Assembly: GCA_947174275.1 (NCBI GenBank)
Contig: CAMWIJ010000014.1
Coordinates: 1-49,780 of the forward strand
Length of the DNA: 49,780 nucleotides
Direction: 5' to 3'
Source: an uncultured Muribaculaceae bacterium
Lineage (GTDB): Bacteria; Bacteroidota; Bacteroidia; Bacteroidales; Muribaculaceae
Shown: positions 1 to 7,063 of the stretch, one piece after another
Position numbering within the stretch: the first letter of the stretch is position 1
Layout of the letters: the number at the start of each line of letters is the position of its first letter
Made by a program: the position numbers and the translations under genes
The notes under the pieces: model-generated
What the model was told of the DNA's origin: nothing
The model's database searches: none
Seen by the model: the letters and a program-made list of their open reading frames with translations, nothing else

Positions 1-29
1 CGTCTAATAAAGGCGAGCCAACTCATCAT
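1..29 (-). CDS. possible 5' end of a gene cut by the left edge
   Basis: Read on the minus strand, two adjacent ATG codons (starting at 29 and 26) open a frame MMSWLAFIR that runs off the window without a stop. A purine-rich GGAAAGG lies just upstream. Nine codons cannot identify a protein. No convincing TAnnTTTG promoter was found upstream. This is a guess based on an open frame and the absence of other genes in bases 1-119. Confidence 0.22.
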
Positions 30-119
30 GCCTTTCCTTTGGCTGAATAGTTACAGGGGATTTGCACGTATAAGCGGTGATCGTTATTCTACATTGCAAT
101 CAAGCCTTGGCAGAAAGCA

Positions 120-160
120 GCCGCACGGCATGGCTCCGGGGAGAGCATATACCGTGCGGC
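120..160 (-). terminator. hairpin downstream of the ABC permease gene
   Basis: Nine-base perfect arms (GCCGCACGG at 120-128, CCGTGCGGC at 152-160) enclose a second small stem (GCTC 133-136 with GAGC 143-146). It lies 35 bases after the stop of the minus-strand permease gene. The run of T after it on the minus strand is poor (TGCTTTCTGCC), so it may be an inefficient or Rho-assisted terminator, or a 3'-end protecting structure. Confidence 0.5.
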
Positions 161-195
161 AGTATAATATATGTTTGTGTGATATCAGCGACTTG

Positions 196-1500
196 TCACT
201 TGTATCTTGCCCATCTCAGCAGTTCTTTCAGGTTCGGTTTTTTGCCGTACATGAAAATGCCGACACGGTAAATCTTGGCGGTAAACCAGATTATAGCCAC
301 GATTGAAGCATAGAGGATGGCAAGAGATGCGATAATTTCGCCGTCAGGCACGCCTGAGGGTATGCGTGACATCATTATCATGGGCGCAGTGAACGGAATC
401 ATTGACAGGAGCGTGGCGAGTGAAGAGTCGGGGTTTTGTCCGATTGTCATTGCGAACATAAGCCCGACAATCACGGGAACGATGCAGAATACCTGTAGTT
501 GCGCGCCATCCTGCGCGTTGTCGACAGATGCGCCTATGGCTGCGTAGAGCGATGCGTAGAGCATAAAACCTCCGATAAGGAACAATACAAGATAGCCGAA
601 TATAGAGAATATGTAGTTCAGGGAGCTCAGCATGGCCAATACCTGAAGGACTCCGAGGTCGGTTGTGGCATCGGCGGGATTTAATGTTCCGGCGCGGAGA
701 GCGTCAAGTTCGGCAAACATCTGTCCTCCGACAATGCCAGGCAAAACAAAGCTGATAAATCCGGCAATCAGCAATGCCCAGATTATGACCTGCGTTATGG
801 CTACAGCTCCGATGCCGATTATTTTTCCAAGCATAAGGTGCGTCGGTTTGATTGATGTGACGATAATCTCGAGCACGCGGTTGTTTTTCTCCTCGATTAT
901 GCTCATCATCACAAGCTGTCCGTAAATGATGATGAACATATAAAGAATAAATGCCATCGCGATGCCGACGAGATAGCTTGTCATTGAGCTTGAAGAGGAC
1001 TCGTTGCCGTCATCATCTATTTTATGGGTGCTGATTACGACGTCGGCTTCTACCTCGCCAAGCACCTGTTTCAGGTTGCCGAGCTGCAGGTCGTCAAGAC
1101 GCCGGGCTTCTATCGCATTCTTGATGTCGTCTCTAATCAGGGATTCGGTCTCAATGGAGCCGCCTCCACGATGAAATAGCGCAACAGAGGCCGGGTTTTC
1201 AATGATATCATCTCCGATTACAATGAATGAGCTGACATTGGTGTCGGCTTTGATAGAATCGACCGGAGCTGACGAAAATATGTATGGTAAAGAATGGTGC
1301 TCGAGAAGATAAGGGGTTATTTTCCCCGAGTTGTCAATGACTGTGACTGTCGGAGTCTCGCTTCCGATGCCGCTGAGCAGAGCCGGGGCAAACATCAGAG
1401 CCAGAAAGACTACCGGCATCAGCAAAGTGGTGACGATAAATCCTTTTTTGCGTACACGCTGGGTGTATTCGCGACTTATTACGAGTAAAATATTGTTCAT
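196..1500 (-). CDS. ABC-2 type exporter permease, NatB-like
   Basis: Membrane subunit of an ABC exporter of the NatB/ABC-2 family (434 aa). One N-terminal membrane helix (about residues 21-43) is followed by a soluble extracytoplasmic domain of about 130 residues and then a block of about five helices. The cytoplasmic coupling segment EEKNNRVLEIIVTSIKP, typical of this family, sits after the second helix. The ATG overlaps the stop of the upstream ATPase gene by four bases (ATGA), so the two subunits are translationally coupled. NatB of Bacillus exports Na+ with NatA, but this broad family has other substrates, and the substrate here is unknown. Family call is firm; substrate is not. Confidence 0.88.
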   Translation of the reverse strand: MNNILLVISREYTQRVRKKGFIVTTLLMPVVFLALMFAPALLSGIGSETPTVTVIDNSGKITPYLLEHHSLPYIFSSAPVDSIKADTNVSSFIVIGDDIIENPASVALFHRGGGSIETESLIRDDIKNAIEARRLDDLQLGNLKQVLGEVEADVVISTHKIDDDGNESSSSSMTSYLVGIAMAFILYMFIIIYGQLVMMSIIEEKNNRVLEIIVTSIKPTHLMLGKIIGIGAVAITQVIIWALLIAGFISFVLPGIVGGQMFAELDALRAGTLNPADATTDLGVLQVLAMLSSLNYIFSIFGYLVLFLIGGFMLYASLYAAIGASVDNAQDGAQLQVFCIVPVIVGLMFAMTIGQNPDSSLATLLSMIPFTAPMIMMSRIPSGVPDGEIIASLAILYASIVAIIWFTAKIYRVGIFMYGKKPNLKELLRWARYK

Positions 1501-2429
1501 GATCGGCGATTGTTGTTTTCAACTGATGTTATAAAAATCTCGTCCATTGACGGCAGGTCGGCAGAGAATGCGTTTAGAGCCACGGTGTCGTTTGCGGTAG
1601 CGATAATGTCGTGGAGTGATGATCCCTGAGCAAAACGGAGTGTGAGATGGGTAGTGCCGTCGTCGGTTGTTTCGGAACTGATGTTTGATACGACACTGTC
1701 GCCAAAGGCTTTTAGCAGCGAGTCGGCGTTGCCGTTGAATGAGAAGCGGTAGCGGTCGGAGCCAAATTGCCGGCGTATTTCATTGACGTTGCCAGTCAGA
1801 ATGTTGTGTGATTTGTTTATCAGGGTTATCTCATCGCAGAGGGTCTCGACCGAGGCCATGTTGTGGGTGGAGAATATAATTGTGGCTCCGTTTTTGCGGA
1901 GTTCGAGTATTTCGTCTTTGAGCAGTTTGGCATTTATCGGGTCGAAGCCGGAGAATGGTTCGTCGAAAATAAGCAGCTTTGGCTTATGAAGCACGGTGAT
2001 TATGAACTGGACTTTCTGTGCCATTCCTTTTGACAGCTCTTCTACTTTTTTGTTCCACCATTCGGAGATGCCGAATTTGTCGAACCAATAGTGGAGTTGC
2101 TGTGATGCATCGTGCTTTGACATGCCTTTGAGGCGAGCAAAGAACATTGCCTGTTCGCCGACTTTCATTTTTTTGTAAAGGCCTCGCTCCTCAGGCAGAT
2201 AACCGATTGAGTTGACATCAGCCTGAGTGAGCTGGTGTCCGCAGAAACTGACGGTACCGGAGTCGGGCGCGGTGATGTGGTTGATTATGCGGAGCAATGT
2301 TGTTTTTCCGGCTCCGTTGGGTCCGAGAAGTCCGTAGATAGATCCTTCGGGAACCGACAGCGACACATCGTCGAGGGCTTTGTGACCTACATATTGTTTT
2401 GATACGTGGTCAACTTTTACTATATCCAT
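1497..2429 (-). CDS. ABC transporter ATP-binding protein, NatA-like
   Basis: Cytoplasmic ATPase (310 aa) partner of the permease encoded next. Walker A GPNGAGKT lies at residues 36-43, the signature is LSKGM (132-136, in place of LSGGQ), Walker B is LLIFDEP (152-158) and the switch histidine is in STHN (His189). The last 90 or so residues form the regulatory extension seen in NatA/CcmA-type ATPases. It is the first gene of a two-gene operon. A TATATTTG element at 2512-2519 on the minus strand is a plausible promoter. The LSKGM signature is an accepted variant, so activity is expected. Confidence 0.9.
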   Translation of the reverse strand: MDIVKVDHVSKQYVGHKALDDVSLSVPEGSIYGLLGPNGAGKTTLLRIINHITAPDSGTVSFCGHQLTQADVNSIGYLPEERGLYKKMKVGEQAMFFARLKGMSKHDASQQLHYWFDKFGISEWWNKKVEELSKGMAQKVQFIITVLHKPKLLIFDEPFSGFDPINAKLLKDEILELRKNGATIIFSTHNMASVETLCDEITLINKSHNILTGNVNEIRRQFGSDRYRFSFNGNADSLLKAFGDSVVSNISSETTDDGTTHLTLRFAQGSSLHDIIATANDTVALNAFSADLPSMDEIFITSVENNNRRS

Positions 2430-2511
2430 TGTAATATCAATATATTGGTTTTAATCTAATAAGTAATAAAAGTTATTGCGTATATTATGGCAAAAATTCA
2501 TATATAATACG

Positions 2512-2519
2512 CAAATATA
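2512..2519 (-). promoter_or_regulatory. putative -7 element for the NatAB operon
   Basis: Minus-strand TATATTTG matches the Bacteroidota -7 consensus TAnnTTTG and lies about 83 bases upstream of the ATPase ATG. No TTTG is present at the expected 19-21 base spacing, so support is half a promoter only. Confidence 0.4.
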
Positions 2520-2536
2520 GACAATTTGCAACAAAT

Positions 2537-2576
2537 AAAATGCCGGCAACGGATATTTTTTCCATTGCCGGCATTT
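2537..2576 (-). terminator. terminator of degQ
   Basis: A stem with arms AAATGCCGGCAA and TTGCCGGCATTT and a 15-base loop lies 24 bases after the stop of the minus-strand protease gene. On that strand it is followed by TATTTG, and the T's of the second arm extend the run. Rho-independent terminator is the simplest reading. Confidence 0.7.
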
Positions 2577-2599
2577 CTACCTGATTGATATGAGGATTT

Positions 2600-4069
2600 T
2601 TATTGAGCGATGTCAACCGCGTAATAGACTTTGCGCGGAGAGCCGGGGTATACTCCGGAAATGAACATGACGTGGTCATATTCGTCGCTTGACACGATGG
2701 CATCATAAAGTTTCTTCATGTCGTCGGCTGACTTGACATAGACGTTGTTGACATCGACAATAATGAAGCCGTCGCGAATGCCGGCGTTTTTGAATTTGCC
2801 GTCGGTGATGCCGGTGACCTGAAGACCTGACGGGATGCGGAGTTTTGTCAGAGTGTCATCGTCGACGCTTTTGAAGCTGCATCCTAATGTGCTGACGTCG
2901 TTGCGTGTTGTTATTCCGCTGTCGCCTTTGGCGTTTTTCAGCGTCACATCTATTGTCAGCGGCTTATTGTCTCGGATTATAGACAGAGTCACGGTGTCGC
3001 CGGGGCGGTGCTTGGCAATCTCCTCCTGGAGTTGTCCGGTTGTGGTGGTCGGATTTCCGTTGATGGAAGTTATGACATCGTTAGGCTGAACGCCGGCTTC
3101 GGCGGCGCTGCTCCCATCCACAACCTCTGCGACAAAGATGCCTGCGGCTACGGCCGAGATATTGTTTTCTTTAGCAACCTGCGGATTGAGTTCGGTAAAT
3201 GACACGCCGAGGAGCGCACGCTGCACGGTGCCGTATTTCTCTATATCGTCGACAATCTTGCTGACAATCGATGTGGGTATGGCAAAAGAGTTTCCGGCAT
3301 AGTTTCCTGTCTGCGAATATATAGCAGTGTTGATGCCGACGAGTTCGCCGTTGAGATTGACAAGCGCGCCGCCGGAGTTACCGGGGTTTACGGCTGCATC
3401 AGTCTGGATGTATGACTCTATGCCCTGGCGTGAACGATATCCGGTGGTAGAGGATATGTTGCGAGCTTTGGCGCTGACTATGCCGGCAGTGACTGTCGAA
3501 GTGAACCCGAACGGATTTCCTACGGCAAGCACCCATTCGCCGACACGAAGGTTTTCGGAGTCGCCCATTGTGATAGCCTGAAGATTGTCGGCATCTATTT
3601 TGATGAGCGCGAGGTCGGTGGTGGCGTCAGTGCCGACAACGGTTGCGTCAAACGAGCGGTTGTCGTTGAGTGTCACTTCAAGACGGTCGGCTCCGTCGAT
3701 GACATGGTTATTGGTGATAATCAATCCATCGCTGTCGATTATTACGCCTGATCCGAGTCCGCTCTGTCGCATCTGTGGTTCTTCTTTGCTTTCTTCATTC
3801 TCTTTGCTGCGCGGGCGTTGCTGGCGAGGCTGGCTCGGCCCGAAGAAAAATTCGAAGAAGGGATCGCCTTCAAAAGGATTGAAGCCGCCCATCTCTTGCG
3901 AGCGTCTTTGCCGGGCAGGCTTGACATAGCTCTTGATAGATACAACGGAATTGACCGTAGCCTCGGCCGCGCGAGTGAAATCAACGTTTTCAAATGCCGA
4001 TGCTGTTGTAGTCGCGCCGACAAGCATTGCCGGGACGAATATTTTCCTTGAAAAATCTTTCAAATTCAT
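2600..4069 (-). CDS. degQ: periplasmic serine protease, DegP/DegQ (HtrA) family
   Basis: Envelope quality-control protease and chaperone (489 aa). A signal peptide ends at about ASA (residue 25). The trypsin-like domain carries the catalytic triad: His122 in TNNHVI, Asp152 in TTDLALIKID, Ser232 in GNSGGAL. Two PDZ domains follow (about 285-375 and 390-485); the first has the usual carboxylate-binding layout, the second is more divergent. Between the signal peptide and the protease domain is a Phe/Gly- and Arg/Gln-rich insert (about 58-100), matching the LA-loop region that controls oligomer state in DegP/DegQ. It is monocistronic, with its own terminator and a TATATTTG promoter element at 4113-4120. 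degP versus degQ cannot be decided from sequence alone. Confidence 0.92.
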   Translation of the reverse strand: MNLKDFSRKIFVPAMLVGATTTASAFENVDFTRAAEATVNSVVSIKSYVKPARQRRSQEMGGFNPFEGDPFFEFFFGPSQPRQQRPRSKENEESKEEPQMRQSGLGSGVIIDSDGLIITNNHVIDGADRLEVTLNDNRSFDATVVGTDATTDLALIKIDADNLQAITMGDSENLRVGEWVLAVGNPFGFTSTVTAGIVSAKARNISSTTGYRSRQGIESYIQTDAAVNPGNSGGALVNLNGELVGINTAIYSQTGNYAGNSFAIPTSIVSKIVDDIEKYGTVQRALLGVSFTELNPQVAKENNISAVAAGIFVAEVVDGSSAAEAGVQPNDVITSINGNPTTTTGQLQEEIAKHRPGDTVTLSIIRDNKPLTIDVTLKNAKGDSGITTRNDVSTLGCSFKSVDDDTLTKLRIPSGLQVTGITDGKFKNAGIRDGFIIVDVNNVYVKSADDMKKLYDAIVSSDEYDHVMFISGVYPGSPRKVYYAVDIAQ

Positions 4070-4112
4070 TGCAATAAAAAATTTTGATAAATCGTTGATG
4101 AATTAGTCTGTG

Positions 4113-4120
4113 CAAATATA
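4113..4120 (-). promoter_or_regulatory. putative -7 element for degQ
   Basis: Minus-strand TATATTTG followed by GCA matches the Bacteroidota -7 box. It is 43 bases upstream of the degQ ATG. A TTTTTG stretch lies 24 bases further up, longer than the usual 19-21 spacing. Confidence 0.45.
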
Positions 4121-4184
4121 ACGATGAATTTGTAAGATTATTAACAAAAACAAGCGTGGTTAAACTTATTTAATAATACACGAC

Positions 4185-4214
4185 TTTGTTTTAAATCAAA
4201 TTTTATTAAATTTG
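4185..4214 (+). promoter_or_regulatory. Bacteroidota-type promoter of the NlpC/P60 gene
   Basis: TTTG at 4185-4188, an 18-base spacer and TAAATTTG at 4207-4214 give both halves of the housekeeping-type promoter. The expected transcription start is near 4220, leaving a leader of only about 10 bases before the ATG at 4230. Confidence 0.68.
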
Positions 4215-4229
4215 TGTAATCTATCATAA

Positions 4230-5075
4230 ATGAGGAAGTCAGTAAAAATACTATTAGAAATTCTGTGCGCAGCGGTGTTTGCGGTAGGGTTGTCGGCATG
4301 TCACACTTCAAAGAAAACAGTCAGGGGAAGTGGGGGCGTGGCGGTGCGCGCGGTCGATTATGGGGAAATGAGATTGGATGTCAAATCCCGCCATTACGAT
4401 ATACCTCAGATAGGCGCTCTGATTGATGAAGCGGCCCGGTGGCTCGGAGTGCCGTACAAGTATGCCGGCAATGACAAGAAAGGGGTGGATTGCTCAGGTC
4501 TGACTTCTCAGGTATTTTTAAAGATACTAAATGAGAAGCTGCCCCGCAGTTCGCGGGAACAACAGCAGTGGTGTGCGAATGTAAAAAAGGAAAATCTTCA
4601 ACCGGGTGACCTTGTGTTTTTTGCAACCGGGTCAGACCGCAAACGTGTGAGCCATGTCGGCATTTATATCGGCAACGGGGATATCATACATGCCTCTTCA
4701 TCACGCGGTGTCATAATAAGCAATCTTGGGGAAAATTACTATCTTAAGCGCTATCACTCGTCAGGTCGTCCGGATGTGATAAACAAACTGTATGCTTCCG
4801 CCGGAAAGAACACGGGGAAAAGTAAGGCTGACAAGTCAAAAAAAGCAGGCGAAACAATAGCTAATGAGAAAGTGACGTCAACTCCGGCAGTGGAGGTTAT
4901 ATCGATATCGGCAGACAAATTGATCGAGTTACATGTAGATTCGATAGCCTCAGTTGTTAATGACCATAGTGGATCATGTCCTCTCAGGTCGGCGTCTTCG
5001 GTCATAGAGCCGCAGGTTTCGCAAATTTCAAATGAAGAGCCTACGGATACGGTGTTCAGCCAGTTTTTTGACTGA
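4230..5075 (+). CDS. NlpC/P60 family cell-wall peptidase, lipoprotein
   Basis: Peptidoglycan peptide hydrolase (281 aa), of the family that cuts gamma-D-Glu-diamino acid bonds. An N-terminal hydrophobic segment ends in lipobox LSAC, so Cys24 would be lipidated. The NlpC/P60 domain (about 60-180) has the catalytic Cys88 in GVDCSG, His142 in VSHVGIY and the third polar residue His154 in IIHASS. The domain ends near residue 180, but the protein continues for about 95 further residues: first Lys-rich, then Ser/Val-rich and acidic, with no domain I recognise. Family members of this size usually stop soon after the catalytic domain. Substrate specificity is inferred from family. Confidence 0.9.
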   Translation: MRKSVKILLEILCAAVFAVGLSACHTSKKTVRGSGGVAVRAVDYGEMRLDVKSRHYDIPQIGALIDEAARWLGVPYKYAGNDKKGVDCSGLTSQVFLKILNEKLPRSSREQQQWCANVKKENLQPGDLVFFATGSDRKRVSHVGIYIGNGDIIHASSSRGVIISNLGENYYLKRYHSSGRPDVINKLYASAGKNTGKSKADKSKKAGETIANEKVTSTPAVEVISISADKLIELHVDSIASVVNDHSGSCPLRSASSVIEPQVSQISNEEPTDTVFSQFFD

Positions 5076-5119
5076 TGAAAATTTTCTTGTTGGCAGTGTC
5101 TGTTTATTTGGAAAAAGTG

Positions 5120-5127
5120 TAACTTTG
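5120..5127 (+). promoter_or_regulatory. putative -7 element for the MFS exporter gene
   Basis: TAACTTTG matches TAnnTTTG and is followed by GCAA, as in other promoters of this window. It is 47 bases before the ATG. No TTTG occurs at the preferred spacing, so the -33 half is weak. Confidence 0.5.
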
Positions 5128-5173
5128 CAATCCCAAAAACTGGTTTTCAAATTGAATTTTCTATAAAGGTAAG

Positions 5174-6319
5174 ATGAAACGGGGATTGTTTGCACTTTCA
5201 TTAGGCACATTCGGGCTCGGAATCACAGAATATGTAATGATGAGTATTTTGCCTGATTTGGCGAAGGGGCTTGATGTGTCAATAGTTCAGGCCGGGCATC
5301 TGATTTCGGCATACGCGCTTGGAGTATGCGTCGGCGCTCCGCTGTTTGCGGTATTTTTGCGTAATGTCTCTCTGAAGAGAGGATTGTTGTTGCTGATGTT
5401 GGCATACATTGTCGGCAATCTTGCTTTTGCTGTAAGTCCAGGTTATATTTCAGCTTTGGCAAGCCGGTTTATTGCGGGTCTGCCGCATGGTGCGTATTTT
5501 GGGACTGGTGCTCTTGTTGCAAGCCGTATTGTTCCGGGAGAAAAAGCCACTTCGGCAGTTGCAATGATGGTTATGGGCATGACGGTGGCTAATCTTGCCG
5601 GCATACCCATAGGCAGTCTGATCGGAAATATGCTTAACTGGCGGTATATTTTTATTTTTACGACAGTGTGGGGTGTGTTGACATTTATTATGCTTCACAA
5701 GTGGGTTCCTGACATCGGGAGTCTGCCTAAAAGCAATATCAAATCACAATTCCGGTTTTTGAAATCTATATTGCCGTGGCTGCTTGTTGTGACGACCATG
5801 CTTTGCAATGGCGGAATATTCTGTATGTACAGCTATGTGTCGCCTCTGATGAGTGAAGCCGGAATGGGTGCAAGCATGATGCCGTTGCTGATGGTGCTGG
5901 TCGGCGCAGGTATGTGTCTTGGAAATTATTATGGTGGTAAAATGGGCGACAGGTACACACCTTCGAAGACGGTGCAATATATTGCGGTTACGATGGTGGC
6001 TGCGCTTCTGTTTATATTCATCGCAGCATCTAATGAGTTTCTGACGGCCGGAGGTGTAGTGCTGGCGGCAACATGTCTATTTGCCGTATCTCCGCCGATG
6101 CAGCTGCTGTTGATCAAGTATTCTCCCGGAGGCGAACTTATGGGAGGCGCAATGGTGCAGATGGCATTTAATTTCGGCAACGCGCTTGGAGCATATTTCG
6201 GAGGACTCCCGATCGCTGCCGGATATGATGCCGGGTGGTCTGCTCTGGTCGGTGCGGCATTCGCACTTGTCGGCACGGCTTTTATAATATATTTCAGAGC
6301 AAGAGTCAAGTCAAAATAA
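5174..6319 (+). CDS. MFS exporter, DHA1/AraJ-like
   Basis: Inner-membrane major facilitator protein (381 aa) with twelve predicted helices in two halves, joined by a short loop near residues 185-197. The N-terminus (GTFGLGITEYVMMSILPDLA) and the helix-5 segment GIPIGSLIGNMLNWRYIF are typical of the drug:H+ antiporter DHA1 / arabinose-efflux AraJ group. The substrate cannot be read from sequence; annotation as an arabinose exporter would be over-specific. It probably has its own promoter (TAACTTTG at 5120) and ends in a strong terminator at 6332-6377. No regulator gene is adjacent. Confidence 0.85.
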   Translation: MKRGLFALSLGTFGLGITEYVMMSILPDLAKGLDVSIVQAGHLISAYALGVCVGAPLFAVFLRNVSLKRGLLLLMLAYIVGNLAFAVSPGYISALASRFIAGLPHGAYFGTGALVASRIVPGEKATSAVAMMVMGMTVANLAGIPIGSLIGNMLNWRYIFIFTTVWGVLTFIMLHKWVPDIGSLPKSNIKSQFRFLKSILPWLLVVTTMLCNGGIFCMYSYVSPLMSEAGMGASMMPLLMVLVGAGMCLGNYYGGKMGDRYTPSKTVQYIAVTMVAALLFIFIAASNEFLTAGGVVLAATCLFAVSPPMQLLLIKYSPGGELMGGAMVQMAFNFGNALGAYFGGLPIAAGYDAGWSALVGAAFALVGTAFIIYFRARVKSK

Positions 6320-6331
6320 CCGGCAAATAAG

Positions 6332-6377
6332 CGAAGTCCTGCCTCTGCGGTTAACTGAGACCCGAGGCAGGACTTCG
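6332..6377 (+). terminator. terminator of the MFS gene
   Basis: Fourteen-base perfect arms (CGAAGTCCTGCCTC at 6332-6345, GAGGCAGGACTTCG at 6364-6377), an 18-base loop and TTTGTTT downstream on the plus strand. It lies 12 bases after the MFS stop and just before the end of the convergent PH-domain gene, so it could work in both directions. A closely similar hairpin with one swapped base pair occurs at 6898-6941. Confidence 0.82.
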
Positions 6378-6382
6378 TTTGT

Positions 6383-6874
6383 TTACAAAACGGTGGAAGT
6401 CGGTTGGAGATTATTTTTTATGTAATCGGCCATTGATTGTGGGTTCTTGCAGCCAAGTACGTATTTTTCTCCATTTTTCATGATGAGAATAAAGCAGTCG
6501 GATGCTCGTCCGTAATAGGCTTTATACCGGCCTATGTCATTTTCCCGAAAAATACCCCAGTATCCGAAATATCCTCCGGATGCCAGTATCCTTACAGCTC
6601 CCATAGTCGGTTTAAATAGTTCTACATGTTCTATTTCACTCAGTTGTATTCTGGTGCCGCTTAACAGACTTGATACTTTTATGAAGCGGGTATTCGCCGA
6701 AATATATATCGGAGCGTAGATGGCACTGAACAACAATATTACAATCAACAAGCCAAGTATGCATAGGAACGCAGGTAGTTCGTCAAAAGTTGCAATACAT
6801 GCCGCTATAAATATACCCGTTATAATTGTAGTTAATGTAATTGAGAATTTGCTGAGTCTTACCCTTGATTTCAT
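6383..6874 (-). CDS. small membrane protein with a bacterial PH-like domain
   Basis: 163 aa. Two membrane helices near the N-terminus (about 11-29 and 33-53) are followed by a beta-rich cytoplasmic domain (about 58-155) whose pattern (ANTRFIKVSSLLSGTRIQLSEIEHVE, then a hydrophobic strand ending in a C-terminal helix) resembles bacterial PH domains of the bPH/DUF304 type. No catalytic residues are expected; such proteins are usually of unknown role at the membrane. It is a single gene between two hairpins. Family call rests on strand pattern rather than a diagnostic motif. Confidence 0.62.
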   Translation of the reverse strand: MKSRVRLSKFSITLTTIITGIFIAACIATFDELPAFLCILGLLIVILLFSAIYAPIYISANTRFIKVSSLLSGTRIQLSEIEHVELFKPTMGAVRILASGGYFGYWGIFRENDIGRYKAYYGRASDCFILIMKNGEKYVLGCKNPQSMADYIKNNLQPTSTVL

Positions 6875-6897
6875 AATTCTTTACTGATGGAAAAGAA

Positions 6898-6941
6898 AAA
6901 GACCTGCCGAGAGCGGAATTGCTCCCCCGAGGCAGGTCTTT
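6898..6941 (-). terminator. terminator downstream of pfp
   Basis: Arms AAAGACCTGCC (6898-6908) and GGCAGGTCTTT (6931-6941) with a 22-base loop. On the minus strand the hairpin is followed by TTCTTTTCC, so with the arm's own T's it forms a T-rich tail. It is 122 bases after the pfp stop, unusually far. It also begins 24 bases upstream of the PH gene start and so separates the two transcription units. Confidence 0.75.
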
Positions 6942-6973
6942 GCAAGCTGAGATTCGGGTTTATATCGTTGCTA

Positions 6974-7033
6974 TTGTCTGTCGCTTTATTATATAAGTCT
7001 ATAAGGACTGAATTTGTTTATGGCGACAGACAA
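6974..7033 (-). other. structured 3' region of pfp, possible small RNA
   Basis: Between the pfp stop and its terminator, TTGTCTGTCGC (6974-6984) pairs perfectly with GCGACAGACAA (7023-7033), enclosing 38 bases. A minus-strand TATATTTG at 7031-7038 could also start a separate RNA of roughly 125 bases ending at the 6898-6941 terminator. No open frame of note lies in it. It may be a 3'UTR element, a processed sRNA, or simply a stable 3' end. Confidence 0.4.
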
Positions 7034-7063
7034 ATATATGCCCGGGGAAATCAGTTCGGTTTA

